A stretch of 54,222 bases of DNA, from positions 1 through 54,222 of the forward strand of contig NZ_RCBY01000024.1 in NCBI RefSeq assembly GCF_003838195.1, read 5' to 3'. Made by a program: the position numbers and the translations under genes. Below, piece by piece: positions 47,936 through 54,222 of this stretch. Every line of letters begins with the position of its first letter. The first letter of the stretch is position 1. The DNA is from Okeania hirsuta. Lineage in GTDB: Bacteria > Cyanobacteriota > Cyanobacteriia > Cyanobacteriales > Microcoleaceae. The notes beneath the pieces were generated by a model. That model saw only the letters and a list, made by a program, of their open reading frames with translations. It did not search any database and had not been told where the DNA came from.

Positions 47936-48219
47936 GTCTAGGATTGTCTAGATTTTTAGAAGGTGTGTCTTGAGTCTGATATTTCTAGAAAGTTACAAAT
48001 TATTTGTGTACCTAGAATTGTCTTTACTTAGCAGCTTAGTTTTTTTTAAATTGGATTAAACATTTTTAACAGGTCAGGATCTGAATATTCTTTCTCTAAA
48101 GTACTATTTAATCTGACCCTTATTTACTATAGCGAAAATATCTAGGGGAAATTTAAGTTTTTTTCAGACTTTGAAGTCTTCTCCCTTCTTCCTTCTTTCC
48201 TCTTCCTTCTTAAATTAAA
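47936..48219. other. Gap before tRNA
   Basis: AT-rich sequence with short repeats (GTGTCTAGGATTGTCTAGAT, CTTCTTCC tract). Nothing further is seen. Confidence 0.5.
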
Positions 48220-48301
48220 TGCGGATGAAGGGACTTGAACCCCCACTTCCGAAGAAACTAGAACCTAAATCTAGCGCGTCTACCAATTCCGCCACATCCG
48301 C
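48220..48301 (-). tRNA. trnL-UAG: tRNA-Leu (anticodon UAG)
   Basis: The minus strand gives an 82-nt class II tRNA. Acceptor GCGGATG pairs with CATCCGC, the D-arm is GCGGAATTGGTAGACGC, and the anticodon arm CTAGATTTAGGTTCTAG has UAG in the loop. A long variable arm TTTCTTCGGAAG and the T-arm GGGGGTTCAAGTCCC follow. The 3' CCA is not encoded. It reads CUA codons (and probably other CUN). Confidence 0.95.
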
Positions 48302-48505
48302 ATAATTTCAATATAGCACACAAATCAGAAATTTTCACAATGACTGACAATTTTTTATCTTTATCTTTTGCAAGTTTAATACCCCACCGTCATTTCAATT
48401 ATCAGTTATCAGTTATCAGTTATCAGTACCTCTTGCAATAAGGAGGTTTGACTTTAATTCTGACTTTTGACTTTTGACTTTAATTCTGACTTTTGACTTT
48501 TGACT
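48302..48505. other. Short-repeat tract after the cyclase gene
   Basis: It contains a TTTAATACCCCACCGTC motif near 48373, CAGTTATCAGTTATCAGTTA tandem units (48404-48427) and repeated CTGACTTTTGACTTTTGAC tracts (48460-48525). The last tract reaches into the gene's stop region. Confidence 0.7.
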
Positions 48506-51500
48506 TTAATTCTGACTTTTGACTTCCTCAATATAACTTTTTTTCCCCTGCAAAATATAAGCCTTCATGTAACCCTTACCCTTAATATCAATCAAACCCC
48601 GTTCTGCAAATAAAAATTTGTGCTGTAAAATCTCATAGGTCTGTTCTGTCACTTGGATAACACCTGGTATACCGTGAGACTCCATACGACTAGCAATATT
48701 CACAGTATCACCCCATAAATCGTATATAAATTTTTTACGTCCAATTACACCAGCAACGACTGGGCCAGTATTTATACCAATACGAATATTAAAGTCTTGT
48801 TTCTGTTCATCAGCAAAATAGGATACTTCCTCAAGCATATCTATAGCCATCAGAGCGATCGCCTCAGCATGATTTTCCATTGGGTTTGGCAACCCACCCA
48901 CGACCATATAAGCATCTCCAATAGTTTTAATTTTCTCCAAACCATATTTTTCTGCCAATAAATCAAACCTGGAAAAAATCTCATTCAACCAATAAACTAA
49001 TCTTTGAGGAGTGGCACGACCTGCTAATTCAGTAAACCCTACTAAATCTGCAAATAAAACTGTAACTTCTGCGAATCCTTCTGCAATTGTACTATCACCT
49101 TCTTTCAATCTATCAGCAATAGGTTTCGGCAGAATATTTAACAACAATTTTTCTGACTTTTCCTGTTCTAGGAGCAAAGCTGCTTCTGCTTTTTTACGCT
49201 CAGTTATATCACGACAAAGAGCCAATATTAATTTACCATTCCCTGCTTTTAATAAACCCAAACGTATCTCTACTGGAAAAGTTGTACCATTTTTGCGACG
49301 ATGAATTCCCTCTATAGTCATTGGTGTACCAGGAATTAAATTTTGCCACTTTTCATACATCTTTTCTGATAAAAAATTTACCTCAATATCTTCTATATAT
49401 AAATTCAATAATTCTTCACGTTTATATCCCAAACTTTTACAGGTACTTTGATTAACATCAACAATTTTGCCATTCATTTCATAGATAATAAAAGCATCTG
49501 CAGCTTGTTCCATTACAGATCTAAATCTTTCCTCACTTTCCCGCAATGCTGCCTCTGCTAGTTTCCTTTCAGTAATATCTCTTAAGGCCGCTACTCTATT
49601 TTTATTACCACGATAAAAAAATATTTTAGCCTCTATTTCTAAAGGAAAAGTAGACTCATCCTTTCTTACTCCAACTACTTCATAAGGTTTTTCATATCCA
49701 GAAGCAATTTTTTCTAATACGAAATCCTGATATTCTGGGGTTATTAAATCAAAGGTATTCATTCCAATCATTTCTGATAATTCATATCTAAACATTTGGG
49801 CAGCAGCGATATTTATTTCTACAATTTTTCCTTGTTCATGAATCATAATCCCTTCAAAGGTAGCTCTAGATAAACTCCGAAATCTTTGCTCATTTTCCTT
49901 GAGCTTTATTTCTGATTCCTTTCTATCTGTAATATCTCTAAAAGTTCCTGTGTAGAAAGTTTTTTGATTAAATTTTACTTCTCTGAGTGCAATTTCCATG
50001 GGAAATAGGGAACCATCTGCACGGATACCAACTAATTCGTAAAGGTTTCCACTGTCAGCAATTTTAGATATCAGTTGTTCTATATAATAATGTTGTTGAT
50101 CGCTTTTTTTTTGTAGCTCCGACTCTGTTTGAATATCTACTAAATTTTCCTCTAGTAAATGCAAAAAGCTAGGGAAAAAAGATTGCCAATTTTCCGGTTG
50201 AATATCTTGCAAATCAAACACATAACAATAATTTTTAATTTCTAAACTTTGATAAAATATCAAATCTGGATTAATCCATAGTTTTAATGTTTCTACAGTT
50301 AATTCTTCTACTTCAGTTAATAAATGTTTGGTATCCATTTTTTCCATAGTCAATGGATTAATAGTAAAGTCAAATATTTGATAAATAGACCTCCCTATTA
50401 AGTCTTGATTTTCATAGCCAAAAATTTCCGAGGCACTAGGATTTATACTAATAATCTCAAGCTCTGGGTTAGTAAAAGTAATAATTGCATCTGTTGCTAC
50501 TTTGATAATGGCATCATTTCTCGCAGTAACTTCCTCCAAAATATCCATTACCTGATTGTAACGATTTGCAATTTGACCTACTTCTGTAAAAGGTTCTACA
50601 GGCACTCGCAAACTTAAATCTTGTGTACGAGCTTGAGAATCCATTACTCTAAATAAATCTAATATTTCTGTTTTAGCCCGATGCTCCGAAACATTTAAAC
50701 CGATATGTTCATCTGCTTGTGAAACTCGGAAAAAATAAAGTTTATTTGTAATGAATAAAATTGGATATACCAAACAAAATCCTAATAGAAAAGCCGCAAA
50801 AATTCCTAATAACTGAACAGTCAATTGTTGGCTAAAACTAAGACCAGTATCTAAAACCTCCGCCTTCCCAAAAAAAGCTACTGCTAATGTTCCCCAAATA
50901 CCTCCACCAAGGTGAACTGGAATAGCTCCAACAGCATCATCGACTCGAATTTTTTCTAAAGCTTGCTCTACCAACATAGTGACTATGGCAGCAATAATAC
51001 CAATCAAAATAGCAGAAAAAGCTGTAACAGCATGACAAGCTGCTGTAATGCCAACTAAACCAGAAAGAGTACCATTAATTAGTCCCTCAACACTGGGTAT
51101 TCCTCTGATATACCAAGTAATACCAAGAGTAGTAATCATTCCTGCTGCACTAGCAAGAATAGTATTAACAATAATGCCTGCCACTTGTTCGTTTAATTCC
51201 AAGGTACTTCCACCATTAAACCCAAACCAACCAAACCAAATCAGCATTGCCCCCAAAACTGATAGGGGTAAATTAGAACCATGAATTTTTTCTGGTGGAC
51301 GACCAGGAGGAAATCTACCTGTTCGAGGACCAATAACTAATAAAGTTGCCAGAGATACCCACCCACCAATACTATGGACAACACTTGAACCTGCGAAGTC
51401 AACAAAACCATTATCTCCAAGCCAACCTGTTAATATACCAATATCAGCTCCATTCCAAACCCAATGACCAAATATGGGATAGACCAAACCTGAAACTAGA

Positions 51501-52156
51501 GAGGCGACAAATAGATAGGAGGAATATTTCATACGTTCAGCTACTGCACCAGAAACGATCGTCGTAGCTGTACCACAGAACATTAATTGAAATAAAAAGA
51601 AGGCCGCATCAAAAGCTTGTAGATCGGTTGCCAGGAAAAATTTACTATGGCCAATTATTCCAGAAGATGAAGACCCAAACATGAAGGCAAATCCAAAACT
51701 CCAAAAGCAGGCAACTGAAATACCAAAATCAGTGAAGTTTTTAATAGCAACATTAATGCTATTTTTTGACCTGGTGAGTCCTGACTCTAAACACATAAAT
51801 CCAGGTTGCATGATAAATACTAACCCAGAACAAAGTAATATCCACAAAATATCAATTGCTTCGTAGGTAGGTTGAGATGGGGAAGTTGATATATTTTTCA
51901 GTCTGGATTGATTTTTTCTAGGAATAACAGTTTGAGTATTATGAAAATTTTGGGGTTCTATAAACTGTAATTCTGGGGATTGATAAAAGTAAGAATTTTC
52001 TAAGTCTAAATTAGAAATTTGCTGTATTGTACCTTTTTTTATCTGATTTGATAATTGATGATTTTGTATATATTTATCTGTTAGTGACCCATGTAAAATA
52101 GTTAATGCCAGGGTCAGCAAGAATAAAATAATCCCTAAAATGGATTTTCCATGCAT
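48506..52156 (-). CDS. Ammonium transporter-PAS-adenylate cyclase fusion
   Basis: This 1216-aa protein has an N-terminal anchor (residues 5-25) and an Amt ammonium channel domain at about 99-478. It keeps WVWNGADIGIL, Asp253 and pore His261 in DFAGSSVVHSIGG, and the second pore His415 in AIPVHLGGGIWGTLA. A HAMP-like linker follows (LSLRVPVEPFTEVGQIANRY, about 513-532). Three PAS units come next (545-742 with a long insert, 753-864, 874-990), ending in GTFRDITDRK, ALRDITERK and LCRDITERK. The class III cyclase (1028-1200) has metal Asp1037 (FADLVGFT) and Asp1081 (TIGDAYM). Lys1077 and Asp1146 are adenine-type residues, and Asn1153 and Arg1157 (NIASRM) are the transition-state pair. All catalytic positions seem intact. 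The design implies that ammonium binding or flux controls cAMP synthesis (inference). Confidence 0.93.
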   Translation of the reverse strand: MHGKSILGIILFLLTLALTILHGSLTDKYIQNHQLSNQIKKGTIQQISNLDLENSYFYQSPELQFIEPQNFHNTQTVIPRKNQSRLKNISTSPSQPTYEAIDILWILLCSGLVFIMQPGFMCLESGLTRSKNSINVAIKNFTDFGISVACFWSFGFAFMFGSSSSGIIGHSKFFLATDLQAFDAAFFLFQLMFCGTATTIVSGAVAERMKYSSYLFVASLVSGLVYPIFGHWVWNGADIGILTGWLGDNGFVDFAGSSVVHSIGGWVSLATLLVIGPRTGRFPPGRPPEKIHGSNLPLSVLGAMLIWFGWFGFNGGSTLELNEQVAGIIVNTILASAAGMITTLGITWYIRGIPSVEGLINGTLSGLVGITAACHAVTAFSAILIGIIAAIVTMLVEQALEKIRVDDAVGAIPVHLGGGIWGTLAVAFFGKAEVLDTGLSFSQQLTVQLLGIFAAFLLGFCLVYPILFITNKLYFFRVSQADEHIGLNVSEHRAKTEILDLFRVMDSQARTQDLSLRVPVEPFTEVGQIANRYNQVMDILEEVTARNDAIIKVATDAIITFTNPELEIISINPSASEIFGYENQDLIGRSIYQIFDFTINPLTMEKMDTKHLLTEVEELTVETLKLWINPDLIFYQSLEIKNYCYVFDLQDIQPENWQSFFPSFLHLLEENLVDIQTESELQKKSDQQHYYIEQLISKIADSGNLYELVGIRADGSLFPMEIALREVKFNQKTFYTGTFRDITDRKESEIKLKENEQRFRSLSRATFEGIMIHEQGKIVEINIAAAQMFRYELSEMIGMNTFDLITPEYQDFVLEKIASGYEKPYEVVGVRKDESTFPLEIEAKIFFYRGNKNRVAALRDITERKLAEAALRESEERFRSVMEQAADAFIIYEMNGKIVDVNQSTCKSLGYKREELLNLYIEDIEVNFLSEKMYEKWQNLIPGTPMTIEGIHRRKNGTTFPVEIRLGLLKAGNGKLILALCRDITERKKAEAALLLEQEKSEKLLLNILPKPIADRLKEGDSTIAEGFAEVTVLFADLVGFTELAGRATPQRLVYWLNEIFSRFDLLAEKYGLEKIKTIGDAYMVVGGLPNPMENHAEAIALMAIDMLEEVSYFADEQKQDFNIRIGINTGPVVAGVIGRKKFIYDLWGDTVNIASRMESHGIPGVIQVTEQTYEILQHKFLFAERGLIDIKGKGYMKAYILQGKKSYIEEVKSQN

Positions 52157-52317
52157 GGCTTCGGATCTTAGAGCTGATTTATCAAGTAAATATTAAGAGG
52201 CTGAATTTATGGCAATACAAAGGTTTTTGGAGTTATAGCCCAATCATACCTAAATCCCTGAGAGTTAGATGAAATAAGGGTTTTAGCTAAGTTTACAAAT
52301 CAGCTCTTACAGAGTAG

Positions 52318-52519
52318 CGGGACTTTGATATTTTTGACGGTGAAAATGGCTTCAAATTCAACATTAGCAAGGAAAATACATCAACAGGTTCAAAATGGCT
52401 CTTTGCGTAGCATTCCGCAGGAAAACTTAGATATATCAATAAATAGGCTATTTTGACGTTAAAGAATTACACAGTAAGGATTCAAGGCTATTTTTAATTG
52501 ATTTTTTGCTAAAGTCCCA
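52318..52519. mobile_element. MITE-like GGGACTTT element (copy 2)
   Basis: It starts CGGGACTTTGATATTTTTG and ends TTTTTTGCTAAAGTCCCAG, imperfect inverted repeats. It shares GCAAGGAAAATACATCAA with copy 1. A foreign TTTGCGTAGCATTCCGCAGG unit interrupts its middle. Confidence 0.7.
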
Positions 52520-52722
52520 GTAGCTAAAGCGATCGCCGACATATTTGGCTAGCATGACCTAGGAAAAAGCGGAGCTGCTCTACACTCTTCGGGTCTCCTC
52601 GCCATATCCAATCGACTAAGAGAACAGAAAAAAATCATTTTATTCAATTCTATAGTTTTCATGTAAGGTAATTGTTAATTGCGAATTATTAATTGTTTAC
52701 CACTAATTTAGAACAGAAAAAG

Positions 52723-53032
52723 TAAGTACCTGTGCAAAATTCATTTAATATTTGTAAGTAGGGAACAGAAAATCAAATACAGTACTTTTCAAGTAAGTAA
52801 TGTCTAACGGTAGAATAATAATATTCATTTATTAAAATCATAATTGGATAATCTGTACATCATAAACCTGCAATATATTGTATTTTTGATGTAAAATTCA
52901 GTTATTAGCTACTAATTATTTCAATACTCAAATCCTCTCTAGGCAAAGACCTTAATTTTTTAAAATGTTGCTTTAGTAAATACGATTTGGTATTAGTTGT
53001 AAATAGAAAAATCATTTTACCTACCTACTTAA
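52723..53032. repeat. TAAGTA...TACCTACCTACTTAA repeat (copy 2)
   Basis: It starts TAAGTACCTGTGCAAAATTCA and ends TCATTTTACCTACCTACTTAA, like 41385-41580 but longer (310 bp). The interiors share a GGGAACAGAAAAT block. Confidence 0.5.
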
Positions 53033-53049
53033 TAAATTCATACATAAAA

Positions 53050-53090
53050 CAAAGCAATCAGCAATTTTTAGTTTTTCGCTGATTGCTTTA
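53050..53090 (-). terminator. Intrinsic terminator after the peptidoglycan-binding gene
   Basis: AAAGCAATCAGC and GCTGATTGCTTT form a 12-bp perfect stem with A/T-rich flanks. It lies about 77 bp beyond the stop codon of the gene at 53167. Confidence 0.88.
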
Positions 53091-53166
53091 TATAAAGTGG
53101 GCATATTTTTGATAAAATTATGGTTAGATAAGCAGTCTATTGCAAGACAGTAAAAGTTTGAGTATT

Positions 53167-53964
53167 TTACTTCTCGCTGAAAGCTTCCCAAGTCTTTCGA
53201 TCCACTATACCACTAACCTTAATTCCTTTATATTTTTGAAATTTTTTAACTGCCCCTGTGGTTTTTCTTCCAAAAAAACCATCAATTGGACCCGGATTAA
53301 AACCCATTGTTTCTAAACGAATTTGTAAGGTTTTAACTTTAGACCCCTTGTCTCCTTTTGCTAATATCTTTTCTATTTGGATGGGTGGGTTTTGCCTTGA
53401 AATTGATGGTTTTTCTCTTTGAGTTTGTGGACGAGAGGCAAATGAAGGTTTAGCCAGAGCTGTCCAAGTAGCTTCATTAACTATACCTGTTACACTTAAG
53501 CCTACAGACTTTTGAAAAGCTTTTACTGCTTCTTTGGTGCGAGTACCAAACACACTATCTACAGCTCCAGGGTCGAAACCTCTAGCTTGCAAACGTCTTT
53601 GTACTGCCCAGACTTCTGCGCCTCGAGAACCCTGTGATATATTCTTTTGATTATTCTGTTTTTTAGGTGCACCTGAATAGAATGGTTTAGAGAATAATTC
53701 AGGTTGAGCAGGTTTACCTAAAAATCTGATATTTCCACCAATAAAGGGTATCCGAAAGTTGTGATTTTTCTGTCTTTGCCACAGTTTATTTTTGTTAGTA
53801 TTTTTTTCACCAGAAGTGGAAGTCTCTAAATTAGACTTGCTAGTTAAATCTTCTTCTTTTTCTGTTACTAAAGATTCTGTTTTCTTGGAAGCAACAGCTT
53901 TGCCTTGAGTAAAAGTAAACAGAGCTACTAAACTTAATAGAGCAGTAATAGTAGGGATACGCAT
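53167..53964 (-). CDS. Exported protein with two peptidoglycan-binding domains
   Basis: This 265-aa protein has a signal peptide (ITALLSLVALFTFTQGKAVA) and a basic, low-complexity segment (about 30-105). Two PG_binding_1 domains follow at about 108-170 (GAEVWAVQRRLQARGFDPGA, FGTRTKEAVKAFQKSVGL) and 203-263 (GSKVKTLQIRLETMGFNPGP, FGRKTTGAVKKFQKYKGI). There is no catalytic domain, so it probably anchors to or organises the cell wall. The two domains look like an internal duplication. It is alone, with a terminator downstream and an AATTAGGG element upstream. Confidence 0.9.
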   Translation of the reverse strand: MRIPTITALLSLVALFTFTQGKAVASKKTESLVTEKEEDLTSKSNLETSTSGEKNTNKNKLWQRQKNHNFRIPFIGGNIRFLGKPAQPELFSKPFYSGAPKKQNNQKNISQGSRGAEVWAVQRRLQARGFDPGAVDSVFGTRTKEAVKAFQKSVGLSVTGIVNEATWTALAKPSFASRPQTQREKPSISRQNPPIQIEKILAKGDKGSKVKTLQIRLETMGFNPGPIDGFFGRKTTGAVKKFQKYKGIKVSGIVDRKTWEAFSEK

Positions 53965-54094
53965 AATAATATTATTGTGATGATTACTTAGTTTTGGTTT
54001 GAAAATCCTGGTCTCTCTTCAATAACTTTGCTGATGTTTGCGGTTCTAGTTTTAGCTGAAATTGAGCGGGACTAAAAATTTAATCATAACTCTA

Positions 54095-54222
54095 TAATTA
54101 GGGTTTGCTGAATAAAGTCTTTTTGGTGGGGTAGGAGACAGGAGACAGGAGAAATGGGAATTTAGAAGAAGTAGGAGCTAAGTTTTGTCCCTTGATTTTT
54201 CTGCCCAACTATGCGCCTAAAA
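54095..54222 (+). mobile_element. AATTAGGG element, copy F (cut by window edge)
   Basis: It starts TAATTAGGGTTTGCTGAATA, has GGAGACA heptamers and TTTTTCTGCCCAACTATGCG, and matches copy C through GCGCCTAAAA up to the last base of the window. Confidence 0.8.

Larger units (their letters stand above)
52157..53166. other. 1-kb gap with nested elements
   Basis: It holds the GGGACTTT element (52318-52519) with a nested TTTGCGTAGCATTCCGCAGG unit (52401-52427), one HIP1 octamer near 52529, the TAAGTA repeat (52723-53032) and a terminator (53050-53090). The promoter of the fusion gene should lie in 52157-52320. Confidence 0.65.

Noticed and set aside
48220-48301. tRNA-Leu as an integration site for an island
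   Set aside because: No integrase gene and no direct repeat of the tRNA 3' end were seen nearby.

Overview
The window looks like a chromosome segment of a filamentous, low-GC marine cyanobacterium of the Trichodesmium/Okeania type. The evidence is the gene content (high-light-inducible protein, RuBisCO chaperone Raf1, phylloquinone methyltransferase MenG, DUF3493, DUF4912 and RTX proteins), frequent HIP1 octamers (GCGATCGC), AT-rich DNA, and very large gaps between genes that are full of short repeats. The genus is an inference; no search was run.

Layout. 1-118: start of an Hlip gene, cut by the window edge. 1.27-5.67 kb: a small protein, then a 1230-aa PstS-like/DUF4912-repeat protein; the two share a C-terminal domain. 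6.0-7.9 kb: a nucleoside phosphorylase-like gene and an RTX repeat protein. 7.96-11.2 kb: an ABC-2 exporter ATPase and one permease, separated by a broken DUF1963 gene and repeats. 11.2-13.1 kb: repeats and a broken Uma2 gene. 13.1-15.8 kb: an SLC13 transporter with a Usp-like partner, divergent from an APS kinase-like gene (possible sulfur uptake and activation cluster). 16.6-17.7 kb: a PhyH dioxygenase. 18.04-19.59 kb: a complete insertion sequence with a dead transposase. 20.1-25.6 kb: raf1, a REC-GAF regulator, menG, DUF445 and DUF3493. 27.1-34.7 kb: the translation/termination cluster rimP-nusA-ylxR-infB, stretched by repeat insertions. 35.2-38.5 kb: an unknown membrane protein and an ACT-malic enzyme. 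39.5-43.4 kb: DUF2330, a hypothetical gene and argS. 44.2-47.7 kb: a CheY-like regulator, glutaminase and an SDR. 48.2 kb: tRNA-Leu(UAG). 48.5-52.2 kb: a 1216-aa ammonium transporter-PAS-adenylate cyclase fusion. 53.2-54.0 kb: an exported peptidoglycan-binding protein.

The two most striking genes are chimeric membrane proteins. One joins an Amt ammonium channel, with both pore histidines kept, to PAS domains and a class III cyclase with adenylate-type residues, suggesting direct ammonium-to-cAMP signalling. The other joins a phosphate-binding-protein-like exterior to a membrane segment, four DUF4912 repeats and an unnamed C-terminal domain that is also encoded alone just upstream.

The other main feature is the intergenic DNA. 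At least eight families of short elements with terminal inverted repeats can be recognised by comparing places inside this window. Several carry the same heptamer tract (GGAGACA or GGAGTCA). Copies sit inside the nus-inf cluster and supply the stop codons of two genes. Three genes (DUF1963, Uma2, transposase) each carry several inactivating lesions, so the segment appears to keep decayed sequence rather than delete it.
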